NCBI RefSeq assembly: GCF_022179545.1
Contig: NZ_AP025518.1
Span: forward strand, 3,658,001-3,722,000
Length of the DNA: 64,000 nucleotides
Direction: 5' to 3'
From: Mycolicibacterium fortuitum subsp. fortuitum
GTDB lineage: Bacteria > Actinomycetota > Actinomycetes > Mycobacteriales > Mycobacteriaceae
The position numbers were made by a program, and so were the translations under genes. The notes beneath the pieces were generated by a model. That model had not been told where the DNA came from. It made no database searches and saw only the letters and a program-made list of their open reading frames with translations. Shown in pieces: positions 29,145-39,262 of this stretch. Positions within the stretch are counted from its first letter, which is position 1. Each line of letters starts with the position of its first letter.

Positions 29145-29402
29145 TCAGGCCGTGTGGCGGTCCGGGGACTGCTCCGGCGCAGGGGCCTCGACCCGCTCGG
29201 AAGCGATCGGCTTGGCCGGCGGCGGCGTGCTGTCGGTCCCGGAAGAGCCGGAGGAATCCGACTGCATCTCCTTGATCTCCGACTTGAAGATCCGCATCGA
29301 CTTACCGAGCGACCGGGCGGCGTCCGGCAGCTTCTTGGCACCGAAAAGCAGAACGAACACCGCGATGACAATGATCCAGTGCCAGGGTTGTAGACCACCC
29401 AA
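29145..29402 (-). CDS. tatA: Twin-arginine translocase subunit TatA
   Basis: The 85-aa protein has an N-terminal membrane helix ([20 protein letters not shown]), the FGAKKLPD hinge and an amphipathic helix, then a Ser/Pro-rich tail. It polymerises to form the Tat pore. It sits 76 bases upstream of tatC. Confidence 0.96.
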   Translation of the reverse strand: MGGLQPWHWIIVIAVFVLLFGAKKLPDAARSLGKSMRIFKSEIKEMQSDSSGSSGTDSTPPPAKPIASERVEAPAPEQSPDRHTA

Positions 29403-29432
29403 TTTGGTTACCTCCAGACGTCCGTGCCGAGT

Positions 29433-30422
29433 CTACCCGCGAGCCTCGTCGGCGTCGTAGCCGTGCGACGCGACCGCGTCGTACACGCGCAGCGCGTCTC
29501 CGGCCGATTGCTGCACCCGCTGCGCGAGTTCGGCCGGGGCCAACACCCGCACCGCCGAACCGAATCCGAGCAGGAAACGCGCCATCCATTCGGGCGAGGC
29601 ATAGGTCATCACCGCTTCGCACGACCCGTCGGGCAATTCGTTGACCACCCGCAACGGGTAGTAGTCGAACATCCATGACGCGGACGGATCGATCAGCAGG
29701 GTCGCCGACGGCAACGACGGATCCGCGGTGTCGGGATCGAACAGCGAGGTGTCGGTGCCGGCCTGCACCGCAGGCGAAGGCGGCGCGGAGGCGTCGGAGA
29801 GCCGCTCTGCCCCGACGATCCGGTCGAACCGGAACATCCGGACCGCTTCGGCGCTGCGGCACCAGGCCTCCAGGTAGGTGTTGTCACCGATCAGCACGAC
29901 CCGGATCGGGTCCACGGTGCGCTTGGTCAGTGAATCGCGCGATGCCGAGTAGTACTCGAGGGTCAGCGCACGGCCATCACGTACGGCGGCGCGGACCGCC
30001 GCCGCCGCCCCGGTTTCCTCGGGAACGCTCTCCTCCACGCCGGCACGCTGGCTGCCCGCCGCGGATTCGATCTTGGCGATGGCGCTACGAGCGGCCTCCG
30101 GATCGACCATCCCGGGGACGTCGACCAGCGAACGCAGCGCCACCAAGATGCCGGTGGCTTCCGTGGACGTCAGCCGCAACGGGCGGTCGACACCTGCACT
30201 GAAGGTGACCTCGACGGTGTCCCCTTCGAAGTCGAAGTCGATCAGGTCGCCCGGACTGTAGCCGGGAAGACCACACATCCACAGCTGACGCAGATCGTCG
30301 TCGAGTTGCTTGGCGGTCACGCCGAGGGCAGCCGCAGCAGCCGAGCGGGTGACCTTCGGATTGGCCTGGAAGTACGGAACCATGTTGAGCATCCGGACCA
30401 GCCGGGTCGAGACCTGACTCAT
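29433..30422 (-). CDS. pafC: WYL-domain transcriptional regulator PafC
   Basis: The 329-aa protein has an N-terminal winged-helix (MLNMVPYFQANPKVTRSAAA), a WYL domain and a C-terminal WCX-like region. PafB and PafC act as a pair that activates the mycobacterial DNA-damage response independently of LexA. It lies 31 bases after pafB on the same strand, as Rv2095c. Confidence 0.93.
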   Translation of the reverse strand: MSQVSTRLVRMLNMVPYFQANPKVTRSAAAAALGVTAKQLDDDLRQLWMCGLPGYSPGDLIDFDFEGDTVEVTFSAGVDRPLRLTSTEATGILVALRSLVDVPGMVDPEAARSAIAKIESAAGSQRAGVEESVPEETGAAAAVRAAVRDGRALTLEYYSASRDSLTKRTVDPIRVVLIGDNTYLEAWCRSAEAVRMFRFDRIVGAERLSDASAPPSPAVQAGTDTSLFDPDTADPSLPSATLLIDPSASWMFDYYPLRVVNELPDGSCEAVMTYASPEWMARFLLGFGSAVRVLAPAELAQRVQQSAGDALRVYDAVASHGYDADEARG

Positions 30423-30453
30423 GCGCGATCCACCTCCGGCTCCTCGCTCACCC

Positions 30454-31443
30454 TCACGCCTGCACCACCTGCGCCCGCAACCGGTTCACCACGTCGTCAC
30501 GCAACGATTGCGGTTCCAGCGCAACGGCATCGGCTCCGTAGCTGGCGATCTCACGGGCCAGCCGATCCGACATTCCGATGTCGACGGTGATCTCCTCCCC
30601 TGCGCGCCCGCCCAGCGTGCGCGGCACGGTCTCGATGGCCTGGCGGCGCAGCGCCGTCGCACGTCCGCCGGCGATCCACACCCTGGCCTGTTCTCCGGTC
30701 GGCAGTTCGGCCACCGCCCGGGCCACGATGTCACGCAGATTCACGCCTTCGGGCTTGACCACCGCACCGGCCGGGCCGACCGTGCTGACGTCGGGGTCGA
30801 TGCGGGACAGCCGGAAGGTACGGGTGTCGTCGCGGTCGCGATCATGGCCCACCAGGTACCACCGGCCGCGATGCGTGACGACGCCCCAGGGCTCGACGTT
30901 GCGGTTGGTGTACTCGGCGTTGCGCGAGGCGCGGTGCCGGAACCGCACCGCATGCCCGGAATCGATCGCGGACAGCAGGATTCGCAATACCTCTTCAGAG
31001 CCGCGCAGCCCGGGCAGCGTCGCGGTCGACGCGATCGCCACACCGGCCCCGTCGACATCGACGTCCACACCCGCGGCGCGCAGCTTCAGCAGCGCCCCCT
31101 GCGTCGCGTTGATCAGCTCGGGCGACTGCCACAGCTGGGTGGCGACCGCGACCGCGGCCACTTCATCGCCGGTCAGTGTGACAGGAGGCAGCGCGTACTC
31201 GTCGCGGTTGATGCGGTAGCCCTCGGTCGAGTCGAACTTGGAGACCCGCCCGGTCTCCAACGGGATCCCCAGGTCGCGCAGTTCGTTCTTGTCGCGCTCG
31301 AACATCCGGGAGAACGCCTCATCGGTGGGGCTGTCCTCATAGCCCTGGACGATCTTGCGGATCTTGTCGGCCGGCAGAAACCGATCGCTGGACAACAGGG
31401 CGATGACAAGATTGATCAACCGCTCGACTTTGGATACCGCCAC
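30454..31443 (-). CDS. pafB: WYL-domain transcriptional regulator PafB
   Basis: The 329-aa protein is paralogous to PafC: N-terminal HTH (VERLINLVIALLSSDRFLPA), WYL region (HRGRWYLVGHDRDRDD) and C-terminal extension. It activates DNA-repair genes with PafC, probably sensing single-stranded DNA. It lies 18 bases after pafA, so pafABC are one operon. Confidence 0.94.
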   Translation of the reverse strand: MAVSKVERLINLVIALLSSDRFLPADKIRKIVQGYEDSPTDEAFSRMFERDKNELRDLGIPLETGRVSKFDSTEGYRINRDEYALPPVTLTGDEVAAVAVATQLWQSPELINATQGALLKLRAAGVDVDVDGAGVAIASTATLPGLRGSEEVLRILLSAIDSGHAVRFRHRASRNAEYTNRNVEPWGVVTHRGRWYLVGHDRDRDDTRTFRLSRIDPDVSTVGPAGAVVKPEGVNLRDIVARAVAELPTGEQARVWIAGGRATALRRQAIETVPRTLGGRAGEEITVDIGMSDRLAREIASYGADAVALEPQSLRDDVVNRLRAQVVQA

Positions 31444-31461
31444 GAGATGAAAGCTTAAGCC

Positions 31462-32820
31462 TCACATACTGGCGATCAGGCGCTTGACCCGCTCGTCGAC
31501 CGACCGGAACGGATCCTTGCACAGCACGGTGCGCTGAGCCTGGTCGTTGAGCTTGAGATGCACCCAGTCCACCGTGAAGTCGCGCCCGGCTTCCTGTGCC
31601 GCGCTGATGAACTCGCCGCGCAGCTTGGCCCGCGTGGTCTGCGGCGGAGTGTCGACCGCCGCGTCGATCTCCTCGTCGGTGGTGATGCGGGCGGCCAGCC
31701 CCTTGCGCTGCAACAGATCGAACACTCCGCGACCGCGCTTGATGTCGTGGTAGGCCAGATCGAGCTGGCTGATCTTGGGATCGGACAGCTCCATGTTGTA
31801 GCGATCCTGGTAGCGCTGGAACAGCTTTCGCTTGATCACCCAGTCGATCTCGGTGTCGACCTTCGCGAAATCCTGGCTCTCGACCGCATCGAGCTGGCGG
31901 CCCCATAGATCGACGACCTGCTCGATCTGTGTGCTCGGCTCGCGGGTCTGCAGGTATTCCACCGCCCGGCTGTAGTACTCGCGCTGGATGTCGAGGGCGC
32001 TGGCCTGCCGGCCTCCGGCCAGACGCACCGGACGCCGGCCGGTCAGGTCGTGGCTGACCTCGCGGATGGCCCGGATCGGGTTGTCCAGGGAGAAGTCCCG
32101 GAACGGGATACCGGCTTCGATCATCTCCAGCACCAGCGAGGCGGTGCCCACCTTGAGCATGGTGGTGGCCTCGCACATGTTGGAGTCGCCGACGATGACG
32201 TGCAGCCGGCGGTACTTCTCGGCGTCGGCGTGCGGCTCGTCGCGGGTGTTGATGATCGGCCGGGACCGGGTGGTCGCGCTGGAGACGCCCTCCCAGATGT
32301 GCTCGGCGCGCTGGCTCAGGCAGTAGGTGGCCGCCTTCGGCGTCTGGAGCACCTTGCCCGCGCCGCAGATGAGCTGGCGGGTGACCAGGAACGGCAGCAG
32401 CACGTCGGAGATCCGGGAGAACTCTCCGGCACGGACGATCAGGTAGTTCTCGTGGCAGCCGTAGGAGTTGCCCGCCGAGTCGGTGTTGTTCTTGAACAGA
32501 TAGATGTCGCCGCCGATGCCCTCGTCGGCGAGCCGCTGCTCCGCGTCGATCAGCAGGTCCTCCAGGACGCGCTCACCGGCGCGGTCGTGGGTGACCAGCT
32601 GGGTCAGGTTGTCGCACTCGGCGGTCGCGTACTCGGGGTGGCTGCCCACGTCGAGGTACAACCGGGCGCCATTTCGAAGGAACACGTTGGAACTGCGGCC
32701 CCACGACACGACCCGCCGGAACAGATAGCGGGCAACCTCGTCGGGACTGAGCCGGCGATGGCCATGGAACGTGCAGGTCACACCGAATTCCGTCTCGATG
32801 CCCATGATTCGTCGCTGCAC
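31462..32820 (-). CDS. pafA: Pup-protein ligase PafA
   Basis: PafA uses ATP to join the C-terminal glutamate of Pup to lysines on target proteins, marking them for the proteasome. The GTG at 32820 gives 452 aa, the length of M. tuberculosis PafA, with the start [12 protein letters not shown]; the frame continues to 32871 without homology. Glu9 binds metal and the catalytic base Asp57 sits in [31 protein letters not shown] is the glutamine synthetase-like core. It is divergent from the baeRF-like gene. Confidence 0.97.
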   Translation of the reverse strand: MQRRIMGIETEFGVTCTFHGHRRLSPDEVARYLFRRVVSWGRSSNVFLRNGARLYLDVGSHPEYATAECDNLTQLVTHDRAGERVLEDLLIDAEQRLADEGIGGDIYLFKNNTDSAGNSYGCHENYLIVRAGEFSRISDVLLPFLVTRQLICGAGKVLQTPKAATYCLSQRAEHIWEGVSSATTRSRPIINTRDEPHADAEKYRRLHVIVGDSNMCEATTMLKVGTASLVLEMIEAGIPFRDFSLDNPIRAIREVSHDLTGRRPVRLAGGRQASALDIQREYYSRAVEYLQTREPSTQIEQVVDLWGRQLDAVESQDFAKVDTEIDWVIKRKLFQRYQDRYNMELSDPKISQLDLAYHDIKRGRGVFDLLQRKGLAARITTDEEIDAAVDTPPQTTRAKLRGEFISAAQEAGRDFTVDWVHLKLNDQAQRTVLCKDPFRSVDERVKRLIASM

Positions 32821-32964
32821 GTCATCGAGCTTACGGGGTGCTTGACGGTATCGGTGGGCAAGCTGGTCCATCGTGTTCGTGGCGCTACCAATCTAGGTCT
32901 TTTGCCCCTGGTCAGCCCCCCTCGCGGGCATAGGGTTGGCAGGAGTCCACGCAAAGGAGTGGTG

Positions 32965-34089
32965 ATGACCCGCTACGAACTGCCCGATGTTGCCGACCTC
33001 ATCCGCCTCGGCGAGCCCCATGAGAACGCCATCACGGTGTACGCGGAAACCGCACCGGGACCGGACGAGCGCGAGAAGAGTGTGCTGACGGCCAAGAGTG
33101 CGGTGGACCGGGCACTGCGCGCGATCCGCGACTCCGGGGCGCGCCACGCCGTCGAGGAACGGCTGCGCTCGCGCTGGAACGAGATCGCCGGATCCGACCT
33201 TTGGCTGAGCCTGTCCCGTTCGGTGGCCATCTTCATCGCCGACGACTTCCACGAGGTCTACGTGCTGCCCAACAGCTTGGAGAACCAGCTGCAGGTAGGC
33301 AGCTATTTCGACATCGGCCAGTTGGTCCGGGCGGTCACCACGCCGCAGGAGGCCTTCGCACTGACGCTGTCCGCCGACGGCTGGAACCTGTGGCAGGCCA
33401 CGGCGACCACGCGCGCCGAGGAGTTGGAGCTCACCGGCGAGTACGCGGTCGACGTGGCCGACGCGACCAACCGTGCGACGGTGCGGGACCGGGGCCACGT
33501 ACGCCGTCTGGTCGGCGACGAGGGCAAGAAGGTGCTTCTTGAGCAGTACGCCAAGCGCGTCGCCGACGCGGTCGACGGCGAGCTGGGACAGCTCGATCCG
33601 TCGTCGGCGCGGCCGTTGTATCTGTTCGCGACCGACCCACTGCTCGACATGTACCGCGCTCTCGACCACAAGCGCCAGATCGTTGCGGTGCCCGGCGCCG
33701 CGGATCTGCTACGACCGGATCAGATCGACGGCGCCATCCGCGAGTCGCTGCCCGCGCTGAACGCCGAACAGGCCAGTGCCTGGGTCGACGAGTTGGGCGA
33801 CGACATCAGCAAGGGGCTGGTCGCCACCGATATCGGCGATATCACCCGGGCCGCGACCGCCGGCGCCGTGGACACGCTCGTCTACAACTTCACCGTCGAT
33901 GTGGTGGGCCGGATCGAGGCTGCCACCGGCGCCCTGCACTACGACGATTCCGGCTATGACGTGCTGTCGCGCGTCGCGGTCACCGTTCTCGACAAGGGCG
34001 GTGCGACCTTCGCCGTGCGGCCCGACGAGATCACCGCAGATATCTGGAATCAGACCGCCGTCGCGAAGCTACGTTTTCCCCTCAGCTGA
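32965..34089 (+). CDS. baeRF-like (bacterial archaeo-eukaryotic release factor-type) protein
   Basis: The 374-aa protein starts after an AAAGGAG site. The arrangement of an N-terminal region with VAIFIADDFHEVYVLPN and a later beta-rich half resembles the baeRF group related to eRF1 and Vms1. Such proteins are proposed to act at ribosomes, but the catalytic GGQ of release factors is not seen here, so function is uncertain. It is divergent from pafA and overlaps the TetR gene end by 21 bases. Confidence 0.62.
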   Translation: MTRYELPDVADLIRLGEPHENAITVYAETAPGPDEREKSVLTAKSAVDRALRAIRDSGARHAVEERLRSRWNEIAGSDLWLSLSRSVAIFIADDFHEVYVLPNSLENQLQVGSYFDIGQLVRAVTTPQEAFALTLSADGWNLWQATATTRAEELELTGEYAVDVADATNRATVRDRGHVRRLVGDEGKKVLLEQYAKRVADAVDGELGQLDPSSARPLYLFATDPLLDMYRALDHKRQIVAVPGAADLLRPDQIDGAIRESLPALNAEQASAWVDELGDDISKGLVATDIGDITRAATAGAVDTLVYNFTVDVVGRIEAATGALHYDDSGYDVLSRVAVTVLDKGGATFAVRPDEITADIWNQTAVAKLRFPLS

Positions 34090-34752
34090 GGGACCCGGTT
34101 GGTGCAGTGACCCGGCGGGTGCACCGAGGATGCGTTCGAAGGCCTGCAGGTAGGCACCCACCACTTTTTGGGCGTTGGGGCCGCTGATGTCGACGCCCTC
34201 CGCGCCGTCTGCCTCGATCGCGTCGATGAAGGCGTCGGCCAGGTGCAGGCCCATCCCGGTGATGATCCCCGCCGCCTCGTGCGGGTAGTCGGTGTCGAAG
34301 ACCCCTTCGGCGCAACCCTGACGGATGATCGACTCGAGCAGAGGCGCGGTGGTGCGCAGGGAGCCCTGCGCCATCTTCTGCCTCAACAGCGCATTGTTCT
34401 CGTGGTGCCAGAGCCGGACCAGCGTTGCCACTTCGGTCGCGCTCTCCGTTTTCCATGTCCTCGACGCGTCGAAGTAGGCGTGCATCTTCTCCAGCGCACC
34501 GCGGTCCGGGTCGTCGATGATGCCGGTCAGTCCGGCGGCGGCCCGTTCACCCATCTGCTCGATGACGCCTTCGAGCAAGGCCCGCTTGGACCGGAAGTAG
34601 TGGTACAGAGCACCTTTCGAGATCTCCAGGTCGGCCAGGAGGTCTTCGATGGTCATCGCGTCGTAGCCCTTGTCATGCATCAGCCGCAGGGCGGCGTCGA
34701 GGATCTCGTGACGCCGGGCGGCGTGTTCGGCGGGGTTCACCTGTCGTGCCAC
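34069..34752 (-). CDS. TetR-family transcriptional regulator
   Basis: The 227-aa protein has an HTH with ISKGALYHYFRSK at about residues 44-56 and a C-terminal domain with the WHHENNALLRQ segment. It is divergent from a membrane-protein gene, with an inverted repeat between them. Its C-terminus overlaps the end of the baeRF-like gene. Confidence 0.88.
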   Translation of the reverse strand: MARQVNPAEHAARRHEILDAALRLMHDKGYDAMTIEDLLADLEISKGALYHYFRSKRALLEGVIEQMGERAAAGLTGIIDDPDRGALEKMHAYFDASRTWKTESATEVATLVRLWHHENNALLRQKMAQGSLRTTAPLLESIIRQGCAEGVFDTDYPHEAAGIITGMGLHLADAFIDAIEADGAEGVDISGPNAQKVVGAYLQAFERILGAPAGSLHQPGPSAEGKT

Positions 34753-34799
34753 GAGTCCTCCTCCTTGACGCTGAATGTGCGTCGCACCTAGCCTAATTT

Positions 34800-34820
34800 A
34801 TAGACCGTCAGTCGGTTTAT
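34800..34820. promoter_or_regulatory. Probable operator between TetR gene and membrane-protein gene
   Basis: ATAGACCG and CGGTTTAT form an imperfect inverted repeat (7 of 8 positions) with a 5-base spacer. It lies midway between the divergent starts at 34752 and 34837, and is of the size typical for TetR operators. Confidence 0.6.
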
Positions 34821-34836
34821 TAATGAGGAGCCATCG

Positions 34837-35274
34837 ATGCCGCAACCCAGCGCCGAAGCCCGGCAGCGCACCCGCATGTTCGCCCGCGTTCTGGGGCCTT
34901 TCGTCGCGGTCGCCACGTTGATCGTCGCGGTCCGCCTGCCCAGCCTCGGCGACCTGTTGGGAGATCTGTTCACCACCGGGATCCTCCCCTGGATGCTCGG
35001 CGCCACCATGCTCATGATGGGGCTGGTCGTGATCGCCTTTCACCAGTACTGGTACAGCGTCACCGCAGTGCTGATATCACTGTTCGGCTGGTTCGTCGCA
35101 CTGCGCGGAGCAGCCATGATGGCCATTCCCTCGGCCATCGAATCCGGTGCCGATACCACGCTGGACAGCCCCGGACTGCTGCTCGCAGCACGGTGCTTCT
35201 TCCTACTGCTGACCGTGATGGGGTTGTGGTTCACCTACGTCGGCTGGCGGCCGGAGAACTCCGATAGCCGGTGA
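34837..35274 (+). CDS. Small integral membrane protein, target of the divergent TetR
   Basis: The 145-aa product has four hydrophobic helices (about residues 16-36, 48-67, 72-92 and 110-133). A GAGGAG site precedes the ATG at 34837. I do not recognise a family. It is arranged with the TetR gene as in small efflux or stress loci. Confidence 0.62.
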   Translation: MPQPSAEARQRTRMFARVLGPFVAVATLIVAVRLPSLGDLLGDLFTTGILPWMLGATMLMMGLVVIAFHQYWYSVTAVLISLFGWFVALRGAAMMAIPSAIESGADTTLDSPGLLLAARCFFLLLTVMGLWFTYVGWRPENSDSR

Positions 35275-35290
35275 GTTGACCGTCGGCTAC

Positions 35291-35670
35291 CTATCGAGCC
35301 CTGAGCCCATCGAGCACGAACCCGAGATGACGCCGCCAGATACCGTCGTCACCGGCTGCCATCGCGATGACCTTCGACATCGCCCACATCAATGTCGCGA
35401 GGTCGTCGGCGCCGAAATCGGCTCGGAGCACTCCTGATTCGCGAGCCCGATCCACGACGGCTGCCAACATCCCCCCAGCGCGGCCACATTCCCCCGCGAC
35501 ATCGACGGCGCCGACCGGATTTCTGGCCACCGCGTCGTTGATGCTGCGGTCCGATGCCTGCATCGAGAACAGCCCGTCGAGAAATCCGGCGAATCCCCGC
35601 CACGGGTCGGCATCGTCGAGCGCCTGCTGCGCCAACCGGTCGATCACGGCCAGCCGGTCGGACAACACCG
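35291..35670 (-). pseudogene. C-terminal remnant of a TetR-family regulator
   Basis: The frame encodes a TetR C-domain (VLSDRLAVIDRLAQQALDDA and onward to VLDGLRAR) but has no helix-turn-helix. Upstream of about 35670 the frame runs into antisense of an SDR gene remnant. A 139-codon ORF exists from an ATG at 35710, but its first residues are an artefact of the junction. Read with the next entry, this looks like a deletion scar. Confidence 0.7.
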
Positions 35671-35834
35671 GCACCATCACCATCGGCGGGCTCATCGAGC
35701 GCGGTGACATTCACCGGGCGATGGCAGGCAACGGCGACTTGCCGACGATCAATCCCGATGAGCTGGCAGAGCTCGCGTGGGGTCTCTACCGCGACGGCAC
35801 CGAGGCCGAAGCGGTGATCAACCTACTTTTCTGA
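35668..35834 (+). pseudogene. C-terminal remnant of a short-chain dehydrogenase
   Basis: From about 35668 the frame reads TGTITIGGLIERGD and ends DELAELAWGLYRDGTEAEAV, a recognisable SDR C-terminus; the nucleotide-binding and catalytic parts are missing. The upstream part of the same frame is antisense to the TetR remnant. The stop (35832-35834) overlaps the prcA stop by 12 bases. Confidence 0.65.
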
Positions 35835-36584
35835 CTTCTTCGGCTTTTCCGAAGGCTCTTCTTCGGCCGCCTTCTCCGAAACCGCTTCGGGCAGTAACGC
35901 TTCCAGTGCCGCGCCGGTGATCCGGCGGAAGCAGCGGCGCGGTCGAGTCGCGTCGAGCACCGCTACTTCGAGCGTCGACGGACCCAGTGTGCGCGGCTCG
36001 GAGCCGTTGCTGCTCGCGCTCAACGCCTGCACGGCGATCTTGACCGCCGCGCCCAGATCGGCGTTTTCCGCATACGACTCGTTGAGCGCAGAGATGATCG
36101 GCTCGGTGGTACCGCCCATCACGACGAAGTGCGGCTCGTCGGCGATCGACCCGTCGTAAGTGATCCGATAAAGCTCAGGGGCTTTCGTCTCGCCGTAGTG
36201 CGCCACCTCGGCCACGCACAGTTCGACCTCGTAGGGCTTGGCCTGCTCGGTGAAGATCGTGCCCAAGGTCTGCGCGTAGACGTTGGCCAGCTGGCGGCCG
36301 GTCACATCACGGCGGTCGTAGGCGTAGCCACGGGTGTCGGCGAACTGGATCCCGCCGCGCCGCAGATTGTCGAACTCGTTGAACCGCCCGACGGCAGCGA
36401 AACCGACCCGGTCGTAGAGCTCGCTGACCTTCTGCAGTGAGCGCGACGGGTTCTCCGCCACGAAGAGCACACCGTTGTCGTAGGCCAGCGCCACGACGCT
36501 ACGGCCACGGGCGATGCCCTTACGCGCCAGTTCGGAGCGCTCACGCATCGCCTGCTCAGGCGAGATGAAGTACGGGAAGCTCAT
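35823..36584 (-). CDS. prcA: Proteasome alpha subunit PrcA
   Basis: The 253-aa protein begins [20 protein letters not shown], the gating N-terminus of actinobacterial alpha subunits, and lacks a catalytic Thr. Alpha rings cap the core particle and receive substrate from Mpa. The C-terminal tail is charged (EKPKKSEK). It follows prcB directly, with the two genes abutting. Confidence 0.97.
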   Translation of the reverse strand: MSFPYFISPEQAMRERSELARKGIARGRSVVALAYDNGVLFVAENPSRSLQKVSELYDRVGFAAVGRFNEFDNLRRGGIQFADTRGYAYDRRDVTGRQLANVYAQTLGTIFTEQAKPYEVELCVAEVAHYGETKAPELYRITYDGSIADEPHFVVMGGTTEPIISALNESYAENADLGAAVKIAVQALSASSNGSEPRTLGPSTLEVAVLDATRPRRCFRRITGAALEALLPEAVSEKAAEEEPSEKPKKSEK

Positions 36585-37448
36585 TTACCCCTCACCGCCC
36601 AACCGGGTCCGGCGCGCGATGACCTCGCGGGCCAGCTCGGCGATGCGTTCCTCGGTGATCTCAGCGGCGCCGTCGGCACCGATGGTCACCGCGGTCGGAT
36701 AGATACCGCGCACCAGGTCGGGACCGCCGGTGGCCGAATCGTCGTCGGCTGCGTCGTACAGCGCTTCGATGGCCACCTTCAGAGCGGAATCCGCATCTAC
36801 CACTTGCGGATACAGCTTCTTGATCGACGACTTGGCGAAGATCGAGCCGGAGCCCACCGATTGGTATCCCTCTTCCTCGATGTTCCAGCCGCCCGCGGCG
36901 TCGAACGACACGATGCGACCGGCGTTCTCGGCGTCGGCGGCATCGACGTCATAGCCGACGAGCAGCGGAAGTGCCACGAAGCCCTGCAGCGCCGCGCCGA
37001 GGTTGCCGCGCACCATGATGGCCAGGCGGTTCACCTTCCCACGGAAGGTCAGGGCGACACCTTCGAGCTTCTCGTAGTGCTCCAGTTCGACCGCATAGAG
37101 CCGGGCGAACTCCACGGCGATGGCCGCGGTGCCCGCGATGCCCGTCGCCGTGTAGTCATCGGTGATGTACACCTTCTGCACGTCACGCCCGGCGATCATG
37201 TTGCCCTGGGTCGAGCGGCGATCACCGGCGATCAGCACCCCACCGGGGTACTTGATCGCGACGATGGTCGTGCCGTGCGGGACCGCGTTGGTGGGGTCGA
37301 ACCCACCGTCGGCGACACGGTTGACCGGCAACAGTTCGGGGGCCTGCCGGCGCAACAATTCAGAGAAAGACGACAGGTCCATTGCTACAGAGGGGTTACC
37401 GATAGAGGGCTGGGGCAGAGACGAAGACAGGTTCTCGCGCCAGGTCAC
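36585..37448 (-). CDS. prcB: Proteasome beta subunit PrcB
   Basis: The 287-aa proenzyme has a propeptide of about 59 residues ending before Thr60 ([13 protein letters not shown]). Numbering from that Thr, Asp17 (LIAGD) and Lys33 (DVQK) of the catalytic set are present. The start is GTG at 37448, overlapping the pup stop (GTGA). Beta rings form the peptidase chamber. Confidence 0.97.
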   Translation of the reverse strand: MTWRENLSSSLPQPSIGNPSVAMDLSSFSELLRRQAPELLPVNRVADGGFDPTNAVPHGTTIVAIKYPGGVLIAGDRRSTQGNMIAGRDVQKVYITDDYTATGIAGTAAIAVEFARLYAVELEHYEKLEGVALTFRGKVNRLAIMVRGNLGAALQGFVALPLLVGYDVDAADAENAGRIVSFDAAGGWNIEEEGYQSVGSGSIFAKSSIKKLYPQVVDADSALKVAIEALYDAADDDSATGGPDLVRGIYPTAVTIGADGAAEITEERIAELAREVIARRTRLGGEG

Positions 37449-37639
37449 TGGCCGCCCTTTTGGACGTACGCGCGCACGAAGTCTTCTGCGTTCTCTTCCA
37501 GCACATCGTCGATCTCGTCGAGCAGATCGTCGGTCTCCTCGGCAAGCTTCTCGCGACGCTCCTGGCCGGCAGCGGATGCACCCGGGAGGTCGTCATCCTC
37601 ACCGCCGCCACCGCCACGCTTGGTCTGCTCTTGAGCCAT
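37445..37639 (-). CDS. pup: Prokaryotic ubiquitin-like protein Pup
   Basis: The 64-aa protein, same length as in M. tuberculosis, is Gly/Glu/Asp-rich, contains the Mpa-binding helix ([16 protein letters not shown]) and ends YVQKGGQ. The terminal Gln must be deamidated by Dop before ligation. The ATG at 37639 ([10 protein letters not shown]) is chosen over an upstream ATG at 37654. pup-prcB-prcA are one operon. Confidence 0.98.
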   Translation of the reverse strand: MAQEQTKRGGGGGEDDDLPGASAAGQERREKLAEETDDLLDEIDDVLEENAEDFVRAYVQKGGQ

Positions 37640-37744
37640 CGCTGCCTCCTGCAATTGTCATCGGCTGGGCTAACCGCCCAACCGGTTCTTCCACAGTACC
37701 GGTCGGCACCCGAATTGCCCGGGATAGCTCACCGGTCGGGATCG

Positions 37745-39253
37745 TCAGTTCGTAAGTTGATCGACGAGTTCGGCAGCACTGTCCACCGAATCCAGCAGGG
37801 CGCCGACATGGGCCTTGCTTCCGCGCAGCGGCTCCAACGTGGGAATCCGGACGAGCGAATCACCGCCGAGGTCGAAGATCACCGAATCCCAGCTCGCCGC
37901 GGCGATGTCGGCACCGAATCGACGCAGGCACTCGCCCCGGAAGTAGGCGCGGGTGTCGGTCGGAGGGTTGTCGACGGCGTCGAGCACCTGCTGTTCGGTG
38001 ACCAGGCGTTTCATCGAGCCCCGGGCGACCAGCCGGTTGTAGAGGCCCTTGTCCAGCCGGACGTCCGAGTACTGAAGATCGACCAGGTGGAGCCGCGGTG
38101 CCTGCCAGCTGAGGTTCTCCCGCTGGCGGAATCCCTCCAGCAACCGCAGCTTGGCCGGCCAGTCCAGGATTTCGGCGCATTCCATCGGATCGCGTTCGAG
38201 CAGGTCCAGCACATGGGCCCAGGTTTCGACGACGTGCGCCGCGCGGGGATCCGGGTCCCGGCTGTCGACCAGTTTGGCCACCCGGTCCAGGTAGACCCGT
38301 TGCAGTGCCAACGCCGTCATCTCACGGCCGTCGGCCAACGCCACCGTGGCCCGCAGCGACGGGTCGCGACTGATCACGTGCACCGCGTGTACCGGCCGGG
38401 CCAGGGCCAGGTCGGACAGGTCGAGCCCGAACTGCGGGCCCTCCTCGATCAGGTCGAGGACGAGTGAGCTCGTGCCGACCTTGAGGTACGTCGACGTCTC
38501 AGCCAGGTTCGCGTCACCGATGATGACGTGCAGCCGGCGGTACTTGTCGGCGTCGGCGTGTGGCTCGTCGCGGGTGTTGATGATGCCGCGCTTCAGCGTG
38601 GTCTCCAGACCGACCTCGACCTCGATGTAGTCGGCCCGCTGGGACAGCTGGAAGCCGGGATCGTCGCCGGACGGCCCGATACCCACACGGCCGGAGCCCG
38701 TCACCACCTGCCGCGACACCAGGAACGGGGTGAACCCCGCGATGACCGCCGAAAACGGCGTCTGGCGGCTCATCAGGTAGTTCTCGTGCGACCCGTACGA
38801 GGCGCCCTTGCCGTCCACGTTGTTCTTGTAGAGCTGCAGCTTGACCGCGCCCGGCACGCTGGCGACATGGCGGGCGGCGGCCTCCATCACGCGCTCGCCG
38901 GCCTTGTCCCAGATCACCGCGTCCATCGGATCGGTGCACTCGGGCGCCGAGTACTCCGGGTGTGCGTGGTCGACGTACAACCGGGCACCGTTGGTGAGGA
39001 TCATGTTGGCGGCGCCGACCTCGTCGGCATCGACGATCGGCGCCGGACCGGAGGCCCGGGACAGGTCGAATCCGCGGGCGTCGCGCAACGGGGATTCCAC
39101 CTCGTAGTCCCACCGGGTGCGCTTGCCGCGCTGGATTCCCGCGGCCGCCGCGTACGCCAGCACCGCCTGAGTAGAGGTGAGGATCGGATTGGCGGTCGGG
39201 TCGGACGGCGAGGAGATGCCGTATTCGACCTCTGTTCCGATGATCCGTTGCAT
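37745..39253 (-). CDS. dop: Pup deamidase/depupylase Dop
   Basis: The 502-aa protein is the paralogue of PafA: start [14 protein letters not shown] with the metal-binding Glu, Asp95 in [13 protein letters not shown], and [18 protein letters not shown]. Dop converts Pup-Gln to Pup-Glu and removes Pup from targets. The longer Dop-loop region is present at about residues 38-80. It is upstream of pup by 105 bases. Confidence 0.97.
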   Translation of the reverse strand: MQRIIGTEVEYGISSPSDPTANPILTSTQAVLAYAAAAGIQRGKRTRWDYEVESPLRDARGFDLSRASGPAPIVDADEVGAANMILTNGARLYVDHAHPEYSAPECTDPMDAVIWDKAGERVMEAAARHVASVPGAVKLQLYKNNVDGKGASYGSHENYLMSRQTPFSAVIAGFTPFLVSRQVVTGSGRVGIGPSGDDPGFQLSQRADYIEVEVGLETTLKRGIINTRDEPHADADKYRRLHVIIGDANLAETSTYLKVGTSSLVLDLIEEGPQFGLDLSDLALARPVHAVHVISRDPSLRATVALADGREMTALALQRVYLDRVAKLVDSRDPDPRAAHVVETWAHVLDLLERDPMECAEILDWPAKLRLLEGFRQRENLSWQAPRLHLVDLQYSDVRLDKGLYNRLVARGSMKRLVTEQQVLDAVDNPPTDTRAYFRGECLRRFGADIAAASWDSVIFDLGGDSLVRIPTLEPLRGSKAHVGALLDSVDSAAELVDQLTN

Positions 39254-39262
39254 AGGGCCAGC

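Noticed and set aside
30421..31458. A 345-codon + strand frame opposite pafB
   Set aside because: Antisense to a recognised gene, with no homology.
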